A DNA stretch of 64,000 nucleotides from Jejuia pallidilutea (lineage in GTDB: Bacteria; Bacteroidota; Bacteroidia; Flavobacteriales; Flavobacteriaceae): NCBI RefSeq assembly GCF_002973595.1, contig NZ_PVEO01000001.1, forward strand, positions 744,001-808,000, given 5' to 3'. This document shows positions 29,885 to 40,741 of the stretch, piece by piece. Both the position numbers and the translations under genes were made by a program. The notes under the pieces are model-generated. The model did no database searches. It worked only from the letters and a program-made list of their open reading frames with translations, and was not told the DNA's origin. Each line of letters starts with the position of its first letter. Within the stretch, counting starts at the first letter, position 1.

Positions 29885-31732
29885 ATGTGTGGAATTGTTG
29901 GATATATAGGACATAGAGATGCTTACCCAATTGTAATTGAAGGCCTTAAGCGTTTAGAGTATCGTGGCTACGACAGTGCAGGTATTGCGCTATTTGATGG
30001 TACAAACTTAAAAGTATCAAAAACAAAAGGTAAAGTTTCTGATTTAGAAGCTTGCGTAGAAACCCAAATTTCTAAAACCGGTAATCTTGGAATTGGCCAT
30101 ACCCGTTGGGCTACACACGGTGTTCCTAACGATGTAAACTCTCATCCGCATGTATCAAATTCAGGAGATTTAGTAATAATTCACAACGGAATTATTGAAA
30201 ATTACGATTCACTAAAACAAGAATTAATAAAAAGAGGCTACACGTTTAAATCTGATACCGATACCGAAGTATTAATTAACCTCATAGAAGAAGTTAAAAC
30301 TAAAGAAGGTGTTAAATTAGGTAAAGCCGTACAAATAGCATTAAACCAAGTTGTTGGCGCGTATGCTATTGCCGTATTCGACAAAAACAAACCAGAAGAA
30401 GTAGTTGTAGCCCGTTTAGGAAGCCCACTTGCTGTAGGCATAGGTGATGAAGAATTTTTTATCGCCAGTGATGCATCTCCTTTTATAGAATACACAAAAA
30501 ACGCCATTTATTTAGAAGACGAAGAAATGGCCATTATTAGATTCCACAAAGGTATTAAAGTAAGAAAAATAAAAGACGATTCTTTGGTCGATCCTTACAT
30601 ACAAGAATTACAGTTAAACCTGGAACAAATTGAAAAAGGTGGTTACGACCATTTTATGCTCAAGGAAATACACGAGCAACCTAAGGCGATAACAGATACT
30701 TATAGAGGGCGTTTATTAAGAGATGAAGCCATTATAAAAATGGCAGGCGTAGAGGATAATATGAAAAAATTCCTTAATGCTAATCGTATTATTATTGTAG
30801 CCTGTGGTACATCATGGCATGCAGGATTAGTTGCTGAATATATTTTTGAAGACTTAGCTAGAATTCCTGTAGAAGTAGAATACGCCTCAGAATTTAGATA
30901 TAGAAACCCTGTAATTACAGAAAATGATGTTTTAATAGCTATTTCCCAATCTGGTGAAACTGCCGATACATTGGCCGCTATAAAAATGGCTAAATCTAAA
31001 GGTGCATTTGTATTTGGCGTTTGTAATGTTGTTGGATCTTCAATAGCTAGAGAAAGTGATGCCGGGGCCTACACACATGCAGGACCAGAAATAGGCGTAG
31101 CTTCAACAAAAGCATTTACTACTCAAATTACAGTATTATCTTTAATAGCGTTGCGTTTAGCACGTGCTAAGGGTACTATTTCTAGTTCAGACTTTCGTCG
31201 CTATTTATTAGAGATGGAACTAATCCCTGAAAAAGTTGAAAAGGCCCTAGAAGCTGATGCCCACATAAAAGAAGTGTCTCACATTTATAAAGATGCTGCA
31301 AACTTTTTGTATTTAGGTAGAGGTTATAATTTCCCTGTAGCACTAGAAGGCGCACTAAAGCTAAAAGAAATATCTTATATTCATGCTGAAGGCTATCCTG
31401 CTGCAGAAATGAAGCATGGGCCAATTGCCTTGATAGACGAAAATATGCCTATTGTGGTTATCGCTACAAAAGCTGAACACTATGATAAAGTAGTAAGCAA
31501 TATTCAAGAAATAAAATCTAGAAAAGGAAAAATTATTGGTGTAATTACCGAAGGAGACACCGTAGTAAGAGAGCTTGCAGACCACGTGATAGAAGTTCCT
31601 GAAACTATTGAAGCGCTATCACCATTATTAACAACTATTCCTTTACAATTATTATCGTATCACATTGCTGTAATGCTAGGTAAAAACGTAGATCAACCAC
31701 GAAATCTGGCAAAATCTGTTACTGTAGAATAA
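29885..31732 (+). CDS. glmS: Glutamine-fructose-6-phosphate aminotransferase (isomerizing)
   Basis: 615 residues, typical. Makes glucosamine-6-phosphate for peptidoglycan and LPS. The N-terminal glutamine amidotransferase starts MCGIVGYIG with the catalytic Cys next to Met1. Two SIS sugar-isomerase domains follow (IIIVACGTSWHAGL; FLYLGRGYNFPVALEGALKL), and the C-terminus LAKSVTVE carries the conserved tail. The leader (159 bp) shows no glmS-ribozyme-like core. Confidence 0.98.
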   Translation: MCGIVGYIGHRDAYPIVIEGLKRLEYRGYDSAGIALFDGTNLKVSKTKGKVSDLEACVETQISKTGNLGIGHTRWATHGVPNDVNSHPHVSNSGDLVIIHNGIIENYDSLKQELIKRGYTFKSDTDTEVLINLIEEVKTKEGVKLGKAVQIALNQVVGAYAIAVFDKNKPEEVVVARLGSPLAVGIGDEEFFIASDASPFIEYTKNAIYLEDEEMAIIRFHKGIKVRKIKDDSLVDPYIQELQLNLEQIEKGGYDHFMLKEIHEQPKAITDTYRGRLLRDEAIIKMAGVEDNMKKFLNANRIIIVACGTSWHAGLVAEYIFEDLARIPVEVEYASEFRYRNPVITENDVLIAISQSGETADTLAAIKMAKSKGAFVFGVCNVVGSSIARESDAGAYTHAGPEIGVASTKAFTTQITVLSLIALRLARAKGTISSSDFRRYLLEMELIPEKVEKALEADAHIKEVSHIYKDAANFLYLGRGYNFPVALEGALKLKEISYIHAEGYPAAEMKHGPIALIDENMPIVVIATKAEHYDKVVSNIQEIKSRKGKIIGVITEGDTVVRELADHVIEVPETIEALSPLLTTIPLQLLSYHIAVMLGKNVDQPRNLAKSVTVE

Positions 31733-32045
31733 CAATATTTTTATTAAGGTTGTCTGAAAATTTTTTTAATGCCTTTCAAACTGGTAGCATATTAAGCTAA
31801 TGTTTTAATTATCAGAATTTTGATTTTTAAAAAAACCGCTTTAAGTGCACTAAAGATAATACGCTTCATACAACCTTTTTAATTTACTTATTTCTATTTT
31901 TATCACTACTTTTTTATCAAAAATGTAACTTTTAATACATTTTTTTGTGAATATCTACTATGCGTGCATAATTTTTTTATATTTTTAGCCCGTACATGTC
32001 TATTAACGCAATAGACTAAACCCTTAATAAAACTAGTTAATATAG
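31733..32045 (+). promoter_or_regulatory. Intergenic leader of the TonB receptor gene with hairpins
   Basis: No gene fits. Two symmetric sites are visible: CTTTAAGTGCACTAAAG (31839-31855, near-palindrome) and GTCTATT-aacgc-AATAGAC (31998-32016, perfect 7-bp arms). The second lies 30 bp before the ATG at 32046, within the probable mRNA leader. A weak -7 TAATTTTT is at 31979-31986. Confidence 0.4.
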
Positions 32046-34889
32046 ATGAAAACAATTCTCAAGTTTACTTTGTTTTTGTTTTGTGCTGTAACTTATGCAC
32101 AAACAACTATCTCTGGAACCGTTAATGATGATAGCGGACAACCCATACCAGGTGCCAACATAATAATTGTTGGTACAACCATAGGAACTGTCACAGATTT
32201 TGATGGCGGCTTTACCTTAACAACAAACCAAACACCGCCTTTTACCATTCAAGTAAGTAGTGTTGGTTTCGAATCGTTTTCGCAGGAAATAACATCAAAC
32301 AACCAAACAATTGATGTTATACTAAATGAAGGAACTGCTTTAGATGAGGTGGTTATTTCAGCTTCGAGAACACCTGAACGTATATTCGAATCGCCAGTAA
32401 CTATTGAGCGTTACGGGCTTAAAGCCATTAAAAATACAGCATCGGCTGAATTTTATGATGGCTTAGAAAACTTAAAAGGTGTAGATATTAACACCAACAG
32501 TTTAACATTTAAATCTATTAACACTAGAGGTTTTGCCACTTTCGCCAATACGCGTTTTATGCAACGCGTTGATGGTATGGATAATGCAGCACCCGCTCTT
32601 AACTTTCCACTAGGAAACTTACTGGGCATGGTAGAAACCGATGTGCAAAGTGTAGAATTACTTCCAGGAGCTGCCTCAGCGTTATATGGTGCTAATGCCT
32701 TTAATGGTATTTTGTTTATGACCAGTAAAAGCCCTTTTGACCATTCTGGGATAAGCGGCTATGTAAAAGGTGGGGTAACATCGCAAGAAGCTGCGGGTAA
32801 TAATGAGTATAAAGATTACGGTATTAGAGTTGCACATAAATTTAATGACAAATTTGCTGCAAAAGTAAACTTTAGCTATTTACAAGGAACCGATTGGGTA
32901 GCTAATGATACCAGAGGAAAAGACAGAAATAGTACTTTTATTAAGCCAAATAGCACCCGTGAAAATGATATTGATTATGATGGTGTTAATGTGTATGGAG
33001 ATTTGGTATCAACAAATCTTAGAAACGTAAAAGAAAGTCCAACATTTCTCAGTCAATTGCCAAATCCAGCATTGGCCAACTTAATACCAGATGTTAATGT
33101 GAGTAGAACAGGCTACAACGAACAAGACCTCACAAATTATGATGCAAAAAGTATAAAAGCAGACTGGGGATTGTATTATCGCCCTTGGGAAAATGATTTT
33201 GAAATACAATATGTTGGTAAAATAGGTTCTGGTTCTACAATTTATCAAGGTTCCAACAGGTACTCTATTAAAAATTTCTTTTTACAACAGCACAAATTAG
33301 AAATTAAGAATGATAACTTCTTTGTTAGAGGTTATGTAACTGCCGATAATGCTGGAGATTCTTATGATATGGTATTTACAGGCGTAAATATTAATAGACA
33401 ATGGAAATCAGACGACCAATGGTTTGGTGAGTACGCTGGAGCTTTTATTCAAGGAACACTAGCGGGCTTAACAGCAGATCAAGCTCATGCAGCAGCAAGA
33501 CAAGCTGCCGATACTGGACGTTACGAACCTGGAACTCCAGAATTCCAAAGCGCTTTTAATACAGTAACTAACGATCCAGATATATTAACCGGTAGTCAAC
33601 TTAAAGACGAATCTAAAATTTACCATTCTGATGCCAATTACAATTTTAGCCATCTCACAGATTTTGCCGAAATTCAGGTTGGTGGGTCTTACAGAAAGTA
33701 TGTACTTAACTCTTTTGGCTCTATTTACACCGATAGAGATAGTGAAATTCCATATTCAGAAGTTGGTCTTTATACTCAAATTCAAAAGGAATTTTTAGAA
33801 GACGACCGCTTAAAGTTAACAGCCTCTTTACGTTATGATAAATCTGAGTTATTTGATGCATTCTTTTCTCCAAGACTATCATTGGGTTATAACATTGGCG
33901 AAAGCAAAAACCATAACATAAGAGCCTCGTTCCAAACAGGTTTTAGAAATCCTGATACACAAGCCTTATACATAGGGTTTAATGTTGGGCCAATAACATT
34001 AATTGGTAGTGCTTTCGATAATCCAGAGCGTTTTACTAGAACTGTAAGCGGTACTGAAATATCTCCTACTGGTCAAGCCATTTTAGGAGGAAGTTCTTTT
34101 ACTTACAACGGAACAGGAGCCTACAATAATTCTTTTACAAGAAGTTCGGTTACCGCTTTTGCGGCTTCTCAAAATCCAGCAGATTTACAAATAGCAAATC
34201 CTGAACTTGTAAGTCCAGAACAAGTAAGTTCGTTCGAAGTTGGGTATAGAGGTAAAGTTGAAAGCGTAATTATTGATTTTAGCGCTTATTACAACCAATA
34301 TCAAGACTTTATTACAACCGTTGATGTTGTAAACCCATTCTATGGAGATGTAGAACTTTCACAAACCTTCCCTGTTGGAGGAAATCCTACCCCACTAGCG
34401 GTAATTGCCTTAGCCAATAACGATTTTCAGGCTTACAGAGCCTATACCAATACAACAGAAGAAGTTAATTCTTATGGTGCCTCTTTGGGTGTTACAACAA
34501 AAATCTTTGGTGATTTTGATTTAGGTGCAAATTATACGTATGCTAAACTAGATTTTGACAGACAAGCAAATTCAGATTTTCAAACAAATTTTAACACCCC
34601 TGAACATAAATTTAAGGCCACATTTGGAAACGCCGATCTATTCAAAAATTTCGGTTTTAATTTGGCATGGAGGTGGAGCGACAACTACGTCTGGGAAGCC
34701 TCTTTCCTAACTGCCGATATTCCTGCTTACCATGTTCTAGATGCTCAAATTAATTTTAGAGTCCCAAGTTTAAAATCATCTTTTAAAGCGGGAGCCACCA
34801 ACCTTTTAGGCGACGAATACTTTACTGCCGCTGGAACTGGATTTATTGGTTCGCAATATTATGTGTCTTGGACAATTAATAATCTATAA
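32046..34889 (+). CDS. TonB-dependent outer-membrane receptor
   Basis: 947 residues. Signal peptide of ~18 residues (AVTYAQ). A carboxypeptidase-regulatory-like beta-sandwich (ISGTVNDDSGQPIPGANI) covers ~20-105. The TonB-box region DEVVISASRTPE follows, then the plug domain (residues ~115-230; LLPGAASALYGANAFNG) and a 22-strand-type barrel ending in an aromatic strand (YYVSWTINNL). Imports a large or scarce ligand using the proton motive force. It is followed 11 bp later by an SGNH lipoprotein that is probably its surface partner. Ligand unknown. Confidence 0.92.
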   Translation: MKTILKFTLFLFCAVTYAQTTISGTVNDDSGQPIPGANIIIVGTTIGTVTDFDGGFTLTTNQTPPFTIQVSSVGFESFSQEITSNNQTIDVILNEGTALDEVVISASRTPERIFESPVTIERYGLKAIKNTASAEFYDGLENLKGVDINTNSLTFKSINTRGFATFANTRFMQRVDGMDNAAPALNFPLGNLLGMVETDVQSVELLPGAASALYGANAFNGILFMTSKSPFDHSGISGYVKGGVTSQEAAGNNEYKDYGIRVAHKFNDKFAAKVNFSYLQGTDWVANDTRGKDRNSTFIKPNSTRENDIDYDGVNVYGDLVSTNLRNVKESPTFLSQLPNPALANLIPDVNVSRTGYNEQDLTNYDAKSIKADWGLYYRPWENDFEIQYVGKIGSGSTIYQGSNRYSIKNFFLQQHKLEIKNDNFFVRGYVTADNAGDSYDMVFTGVNINRQWKSDDQWFGEYAGAFIQGTLAGLTADQAHAAARQAADTGRYEPGTPEFQSAFNTVTNDPDILTGSQLKDESKIYHSDANYNFSHLTDFAEIQVGGSYRKYVLNSFGSIYTDRDSEIPYSEVGLYTQIQKEFLEDDRLKLTASLRYDKSELFDAFFSPRLSLGYNIGESKNHNIRASFQTGFRNPDTQALYIGFNVGPITLIGSAFDNPERFTRTVSGTEISPTGQAILGGSSFTYNGTGAYNNSFTRSSVTAFAASQNPADLQIANPELVSPEQVSSFEVGYRGKVESVIIDFSAYYNQYQDFITTVDVVNPFYGDVELSQTFPVGGNPTPLAVIALANNDFQAYRAYTNTTEEVNSYGASLGVTTKIFGDFDLGANYTYAKLDFDRQANSDFQTNFNTPEHKFKATFGNADLFKNFGFNLAWRWSDNYVWEASFLTADIPAYHVLDAQINFRVPSLKSSFKAGATNLLGDEYFTAAGTGFIGSQYYVSWTINNL

Positions 34890-34900
34890 AAAAAGAAATT

Positions 34901-36433
34901 ATGAAATTCAAATATATCTCGCTTTTCGCTCTATTAATTGGTTTTTTATCATGTGAAGAAGTAGAAAGTCCAATTCCTGAAGCAGAAGTGCTTCCAGAAC
35001 TTACTTCTGGTAGTGCAGACTTTTCAAACTATGTTGCCCTAGGTGCTTCATTTACCTCTGGGTTTACAGATGGCGCATTATTTAAAGCAAGTCAAGAAAA
35101 CTCATTTCCAAATATTTTATCTCAACAATTTGCAAAAGTTGGTGGCGGTAATTTTACACAACCGTTAATGAATGATAATATTGGAGGGCTTCTTATTGGC
35201 GGAATGGCCAACCCACAATTTCAACCAAGGCTGTTCTTTAATGGAGCAGGACCAGTAAGGTTACCAGCTACACCAACTACTGAAGCTTTAAACAATTTAT
35301 CGGGAAGCTTTAATAATATGGGAGTACCAGGGGCTAAAAGCTTTCATTTATTATTTGATGGCTATGGTAATCCTACAAATTTAGCACTAGGTTTGGCCAA
35401 CCCTTATTTTGTTAGAATGGCATCTAGCCCAACTGCAACCATGCTAGGAGACGCTATGGCGCAAAACCCTACATTTTTTACACTTTCAGAAATTGGAGGT
35501 AACGATGTTTTAGGCTATGCTACATCTGGCGGAGACGGGTCTAACCCTATTACAGATTCAGCAACTTTTGATGGTGCTTTTAATGCCTTAGTAAGTACAC
35601 TAACATCAAACGGCGCAAAAGGTGTTGTAACTAATGTGCCCTATGTAACAGATTTACCATTTTTTACAACTGTACCTAACAACGCTCTTGTTCTTGATGC
35701 AGCAACTGCAGCTCAATTAACTGGAGTATTTCAAGCTGTTAGCGGTATATTTTTACAAGGGGCAATATTACAAGGGGTTCCTCCTGCACAAGCACAAGCA
35801 CTGGCTGCCCAATATGCAATTACTTTTAACGAAGGACCAAATAGATGGATTATCGATGTACCTGTAACTCAAACTAATCCATTAGGTTTTAGACAAATGA
35901 CAGAAGATGAATTATTAGTTTTAACCATAAACCAAGATGCTTTGGCACTAGGTTATGGTACAGTTGCCTTAACCCCTGAGGTACTTCAAGTATTAGGATT
36001 GTTACAGCAAGGTGGCACACCAACGCCAGAGCAAGCTCAGTTGGTTATAGCTGCTGTTAATGGTATAGATGATAAAGATGCTTTAGATGCTGATGAACTT
36101 ACAGAAATTAAAACAGCAACAGACGCTTATAACGCTACAATAGCAAGTGTAGCAAGTTCTAACGAAAGTATTGCTTTAGTAGACTTAAATGCTATACTTA
36201 GTGAAGTTGCAAGTACTGGAGTTGATTTTGATGGTTTTAACCTTACTGCCAACTTAGTTACAGGTGGTGCTATTAGTTTAGATGGTATTCACTTAAATGC
36301 AAGAGGCTATGCTTTTATGGCAAACAAATTTTTAGAAGCTATTGATGAAAATTTTGGTTCCAACTTTAAAGCTTCTGGTAACCTTGCAAAAGCAAACAAT
36401 TATCCAACTAATTATGCTCCTACCTTACAATAA
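34901..36433 (+). CDS. SGNH/GDSL-like hydrolase lipoprotein
   Basis: 510 residues. Signal peptide with lipobox GFLSC (Cys18). SGNH blocks: YVALGASFTSGF (block I, with Ser in a GAS rather than GDS context), GGNDVLGYA (block III) and DGIHLNARGYAFMANKF (block V with catalytic His). A ~120-residue insertion around 240-400 separates blocks III and V. The pairing with the upstream TonB receptor suggests it processes or captures the same ligand at the cell surface, for example by deacylation. The exact substrate is unknown. A strong terminator follows. Confidence 0.82.
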   Translation: MKFKYISLFALLIGFLSCEEVESPIPEAEVLPELTSGSADFSNYVALGASFTSGFTDGALFKASQENSFPNILSQQFAKVGGGNFTQPLMNDNIGGLLIGGMANPQFQPRLFFNGAGPVRLPATPTTEALNNLSGSFNNMGVPGAKSFHLLFDGYGNPTNLALGLANPYFVRMASSPTATMLGDAMAQNPTFFTLSEIGGNDVLGYATSGGDGSNPITDSATFDGAFNALVSTLTSNGAKGVVTNVPYVTDLPFFTTVPNNALVLDAATAAQLTGVFQAVSGIFLQGAILQGVPPAQAQALAAQYAITFNEGPNRWIIDVPVTQTNPLGFRQMTEDELLVLTINQDALALGYGTVALTPEVLQVLGLLQQGGTPTPEQAQLVIAAVNGIDDKDALDADELTEIKTATDAYNATIASVASSNESIALVDLNAILSEVASTGVDFDGFNLTANLVTGGAISLDGIHLNARGYAFMANKFLEAIDENFGSNFKASGNLAKANNYPTNYAPTLQ

Positions 36434-36462
36434 ATAGCATATCGCATTCAATTTTAATATTT

Positions 36463-36493
36463 AAAAGACACCTTTGGAATCAAGGTGTCTTTT
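36463..36493 (+). terminator. Rho-independent terminator of the receptor/SGNH operon
   Basis: Perfect 12-bp stem AAAAGACACCTT/AAGGTGTCTTTT with a 7-nt loop, 30 bp after the stop codon. It ends in T-rich sequence. Confidence 0.85.
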
Positions 36494-36622
36494 GCTTTGT
36501 TAACCATATAACTTTTTTAAGAAATCTGTTAAAATTTTAACGCTTATTGCTTAGGTTTAACTAAAAAAAACACAAACTGTTACAAATATGTTTAATAGCG
36601 TATCTAATTTTATCAAAAGTTG

Positions 36623-36630
36623 TATTTTTG
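36623..36630 (+). promoter_or_regulatory. Bacteroidota -7 element (TATTTTTG) of sucA
   Basis: Exact TAnnTTTG match 38 bp before the sucA ATG. The preceding 40 bases are AT-rich with no clear -33 TTTG. Confidence 0.55.
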
Positions 36631-36667
36631 GTGAATCTTTTTTTAAAAGTGATAGCATAAAATAATA

Positions 36668-39409
36668 ATGGATAAATTTTCCTTTTTAAACGCTGCTCAT
36701 ACAGCATATTTTGCAGATTTGTACGATCAATATCTACAAAATCCAGATAGTATTGAACCTAGTTGGAGAGCCTTTTTTCAAGGTTACGATTTTGGTAGCG
36801 AAAATTATGGTCTTGATGGTGAGATAATTGAGGGGGTTACCACTCAAATACCTGAACATATTCAAAAAGAATTTCAGGTAGCTCGCTTAATTGATGGCTA
36901 TAGAAGCCGTGGACATCTCTTTACTAAAACAAATCCTGTAAGAGACAGAAGAACTTATACACCAACTTTAGATATAGAAAATTTCGGGCTTTCCGAAAAC
37001 GATTTAGATACCGTTTTTAATGCCGGAGAAGTTTTAGGTATAGGTGCCCAACCACTACGAATTATCATTAAACACTTAAACAGTATTTATTGCGATTCCA
37101 TTGGTGTAGAATATATGTACTTACGAAATCCAGACGTAATTAAATGGTGGCAAGACAAATTAAATGTGAACGATAACCACCCCAGTTATTCGGCTGAAAC
37201 CAAGAAATATATTCTTTCTAAGCTAAACCAAGCAGTAACTTTCGAAAACTTTTTGCAAACAAAATATGTAGGGCAAAAACGATTTTCTTTAGAAGGTGGT
37301 GAATCTTTAATACCTGCAATAAGTAATACGTTATACAATGCTGTAGAAAAATATGGTGTTAAAGAATGTGTGTTAGGTATGGCGCACCGTGGTCGTTTAA
37401 GTACCTTAGTTAATATTTTTAGAAAACCATTACACGAGCTATTTAGTGAGTTTGATGGTAAAGATTTTGAGGATGAAAACATAGATGGCGATGTTAAATA
37501 CCACTTAGGATTAACGCTAGATAAAACCTATCAAAATGGTAAATCCATCAAGATGAATTTAGTACCTAATCCATCGCACCTAGAAACTGTTGGCCCTGTT
37601 GCCGAAGGTATTACAAGAGCTAAAATTGATACTGATTATGATGGAGACGACTCTAAAATTTTACCTATCCTAGTACATGGAGACGCAGCAATAGCAGGAC
37701 AAGGTATTGTTTACGAAGTAGCCCAAATGAGCCTATTAAGTGGTTATAAAACGGGAGGCACCATCCATATTGTTGTAAACAACCAAATAGGGTTTACCAC
37801 CAATTATCTCGATGGGCGTTCTAGTACCTATTGTACAGACGTTGCTAAAGTAACCCTGTCGCCTGTAATGCACGTAAATGCCGACGATGCAGAAGCTGTG
37901 GTACATGCCGTAGAAATGGCACTAGATTACAGAATGCGCTATAAAAAAGATGTTTATATAGATTTGTTAGGCTATCGTAAATACGGTCATAACGAAGGTG
38001 ACGAGCCAAGATTTACACAGCCCAACCTTTATAAAAACATCTCTAAACATCCCAATCCGTATAAAATATATTCTGATAGGTTAATAGCTGAAAACACTAT
38101 AAACAAGGCCTACTCTGATGAGATTGTAGCAGAATTTAAAAATACTCTAGAGAGCGAATATGATAAGGCTAAAGAAGCTAAATCCTCTAAAGTTCGCGAA
38201 TTTATGCAAGAACGTTGGAACGGTTTTACGCGTAGGGACGTTAATGCCATGTTGCAAGAGGAAAACACTAAATACCCTGAAAATAAATTAAAAAATATTT
38301 CAAAAATTGTTTCTACAGTTCCTAAGGGAGTTAAGTTTTTACGAAAAGCTGAACGTATTTTAGAGGGACGTGCTAAAATGGTTTTTGAAACCGATACTTT
38401 AGATTGGGGTATGGCAGAAACACTAGCATACGGAAGCTTACTTGAAGAGGGTTACAATGTTCGCATTTCTGGTCAAGATGTAGAACGTGGTACATTTAGT
38501 CACAGGCATGCTATATTACGAGACATCATATCTGAAGAACGCGTTAACCTATTAAATACAAACCCAAACAATAAGGGTATCATGGATATCTATAATTCAT
38601 TTTTATCTGAATATGGGGTACTAGGTTTTGATTATGGGTATGCCATGGCAAATCCTAACACGCTTACAATTTGGGAAGCGCAGTTTGGTGATTTTAGTAA
38701 CGGTGCTCAAATTATTTTCGATCAGTACTTATCTGCAGCCGAAGATAAGTGGAAAGCACAAAACGGTATTGTTGTTTTACTACCTCATGGTTATGAAGGC
38801 CAAGGATCTGAGCATTCATCAGCTAGAATGGAGCGGTATCTACAATTATGTGGAAACGACAATATGATTGTAGCAGATTGTACAACACCCGCCAATATGT
38901 TTCACTTGTTGAGACGACAAATGAAACGAGATTTTAGAAAACCATTAATAGTTTTTACTCCAAAAAGCTTGTTAAGGCACACCAAAGCCGTATCGTCTAT
39001 AAGTGATTTGGCAACAGGTAGTTTTCAAGAGGTTATTGATGATACCATAGACCCTAAAAAAGCTGAAAAATTAGTTTTCTGTACTGGCAAGTTCTATTAC
39101 GATTTATTAGCGAAACGAGAAGAATTAGATACTAATAAAGTTGCCTTGGTAAGGATTGAGCAATTATTCCCGTTACATTTTGAAAAAATTCAGGAAATTA
39201 TAAATCGCTATCCAAATATTAAAAAATATGTTTGGGCACAAGAAGAACCAGAAAACATGGGGGCATGGAGCTACATGTTACAACGTATGAATTTGGTGAA
39301 ACTAGAAGTAAATTCTAGACCATTTAATTCAGTACCAGCTCCAGGTTCTAGTACTAGGGACAAAAGAAGACAACAGAGAGTTATTGACACTGTTTTTGAT
39401 ATACAATAA
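36668..39409 (+). CDS. sucA: 2-Oxoglutarate dehydrogenase E1 component
   Basis: 913 residues. Thiamine-diphosphate-dependent decarboxylase of the TCA-cycle 2-oxoglutarate dehydrogenase complex. N-terminal E1 segment (FLNAAHTAYFADLY), the ThDP/Mg loop GDAAIAGQGIVYE and NNQIGFTTNY, active-site GYRKYGHNEGDEP, and the C-terminal transketolase-like part (LLPHGYEGQGSEHSSARMER). It is followed after 30 bp by sucB, so both components are co-expressed. Confidence 0.98.
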   Translation: MDKFSFLNAAHTAYFADLYDQYLQNPDSIEPSWRAFFQGYDFGSENYGLDGEIIEGVTTQIPEHIQKEFQVARLIDGYRSRGHLFTKTNPVRDRRTYTPTLDIENFGLSENDLDTVFNAGEVLGIGAQPLRIIIKHLNSIYCDSIGVEYMYLRNPDVIKWWQDKLNVNDNHPSYSAETKKYILSKLNQAVTFENFLQTKYVGQKRFSLEGGESLIPAISNTLYNAVEKYGVKECVLGMAHRGRLSTLVNIFRKPLHELFSEFDGKDFEDENIDGDVKYHLGLTLDKTYQNGKSIKMNLVPNPSHLETVGPVAEGITRAKIDTDYDGDDSKILPILVHGDAAIAGQGIVYEVAQMSLLSGYKTGGTIHIVVNNQIGFTTNYLDGRSSTYCTDVAKVTLSPVMHVNADDAEAVVHAVEMALDYRMRYKKDVYIDLLGYRKYGHNEGDEPRFTQPNLYKNISKHPNPYKIYSDRLIAENTINKAYSDEIVAEFKNTLESEYDKAKEAKSSKVREFMQERWNGFTRRDVNAMLQEENTKYPENKLKNISKIVSTVPKGVKFLRKAERILEGRAKMVFETDTLDWGMAETLAYGSLLEEGYNVRISGQDVERGTFSHRHAILRDIISEERVNLLNTNPNNKGIMDIYNSFLSEYGVLGFDYGYAMANPNTLTIWEAQFGDFSNGAQIIFDQYLSAAEDKWKAQNGIVVLLPHGYEGQGSEHSSARMERYLQLCGNDNMIVADCTTPANMFHLLRRQMKRDFRKPLIVFTPKSLLRHTKAVSSISDLATGSFQEVIDDTIDPKKAEKLVFCTGKFYYDLLAKREELDTNKVALVRIEQLFPLHFEKIQEIINRYPNIKKYVWAQEEPENMGAWSYMLQRMNLVKLEVNSRPFNSVPAPGSSTRDKRRQQRVIDTVFDIQ

Positions 39410-39439
39410 AAAATAAAATATAATTAAAATTATACACAC

Positions 39440-40654
39440 ATGATTTTAGAAATGAAAGTACCATCTCCGGGGGAATCTATAACTGAAGTAGAGATTGCTG
39501 CTTGGTTAGTTGAAGATGGCGATTATGTTGAAAAAGATCAAGCTATTGCCGAAGTAGATAGTGATAAAGCTACGCTAGAATTACCTGCCGAGGCAAGTGG
39601 TACTATTACTTTAAAAGCTGAGGAAGGCGATGCTGTAGCAGTTGGTGCTGTGGTATGCCATATAGATACAAGTGCAGAAAAACCAGAAGGTGGTAATGAA
39701 GCTCCAAAAGCAGAGCAGAAAGAAGAAAATACCCAAAAGGAGCCCACTCCTGCTCCAGCTACAGAATCTAAAACGTATGCTACAGGAAGTGCTAGTCCTG
39801 CTGCAAAGAAAATTCTAGCAGAAAAAGGTATGGACGCCTCTTCTATACAAGGTACAGGAAAAGATGGTAGAGTAACGAAAGAAGATGCTGTTAAGGCTGT
39901 ACCTTCTATGGGAACACCTACTGGGGGCAGTAGAGGTACTTCAAGAAGTAAAATGTCTATGTTACGCCGTAAGGTTGCCGAACGTTTAGTTGAGGCCAAA
40001 AATACAACGGCAATGTTAACTACCTTTAATGAAGTAGACATGTCTCCTATTTTTAACCTTAGAAATGAGTATAAAGAAACCTTTAAGACCAAACATGGTG
40101 TAAGCTTAGGTTTTATGAGTTTCTTCACCCTAGCCGTTGTAAGAGCTCTTAAAATGTATCCTGCCGTAAACTCTATGATTGATGGTAAAGAAATGGTTAG
40201 CTACGATTTCTGTGATATTAGTATTGCTGTTTCAGGACCAAAAGGATTAATGGTACCAGTAATGCGAAACGCAGAAAATTTAAGCTTTAGAGGTGTAGAA
40301 TCTGAAGTAAAACGTTTAGCTATTAGAGCACGAGACGGACAAATTACCGTTGATGAAATGACGGGAGGAACGTTTACCATATCTAACGGTGGCGTATTTG
40401 GAAGTATGCTATCCACGCCTATTATAAACCCCCCGCAAAGTGGTATTTTAGGTATGCACAATATTGTAGAACGTCCTGTTGCTGTTGATGGTAAGGTTGA
40501 AATTAGACCAATAATGTACGTTGCACTATCTTACGACCATAGAATTATTGACGGAAAAGAAAGTGTAGGGTTCTTAGTTGCCGTAAAAGAAGCACTAGAA
40601 AATCCTGTAGAGTTATTAATGGACAATGATGTTAAAAAAGCACTGGAGTTATAA
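39440..40654 (+). CDS. sucB: Dihydrolipoyl succinyltransferase (E2 of 2-oxoglutarate dehydrogenase)
   Basis: 404 residues. One lipoyl domain (lysine in [14 protein letters not shown], residue ~43), an Ala/Pro/Glu-rich linker, an E3/E1-binding peripheral domain ([14 protein letters not shown]), and the catalytic acyltransferase domain with [11 protein letters not shown] holding His and Asp. Transfers the succinyl group from lipoamide to CoA. The E3 gene is not in the window. Confidence 0.98.
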   Translation: MILEMKVPSPGESITEVEIAAWLVEDGDYVEKDQAIAEVDSDKATLELPAEASGTITLKAEEGDAVAVGAVVCHIDTSAEKPEGGNEAPKAEQKEENTQKEPTPAPATESKTYATGSASPAAKKILAEKGMDASSIQGTGKDGRVTKEDAVKAVPSMGTPTGGSRGTSRSKMSMLRRKVAERLVEAKNTTAMLTTFNEVDMSPIFNLRNEYKETFKTKHGVSLGFMSFFTLAVVRALKMYPAVNSMIDGKEMVSYDFCDISIAVSGPKGLMVPVMRNAENLSFRGVESEVKRLAIRARDGQITVDEMTGGTFTISNGGVFGSMLSTPIINPPQSGILGMHNIVERPVAVDGKVEIRPIMYVALSYDHRIIDGKESVGFLVAVKEALENPVELLMDNDVKKALEL

Positions 40655-40675
40655 AAACACTCTTTTATTTAAAAG

Positions 40676-40713
40676 AAAAGCGAAACATATCATCTGTATG
40701 TTTCGCTTTTTTT
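40676..40713. terminator. Bidirectional terminator between sucB and umuD
   Basis: Perfect 14-bp stem AAAAGCGAAACATA/TATGTTTCGCTTTT with a 7-nt loop and T-tracts on both strands. It lies between convergent genes and can serve both. Confidence 0.85.
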
Positions 40714-40741
40714 ATCTGCTGTAGCTTATTAGATTAGATAT

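Noticed and set aside
39538-40128. Long open frame (196 codons) on the minus strand antisense to sucB
   Set aside because: It lies fully inside a well-supported gene, encodes no recognisable domain and is explained by sucB codon bias.
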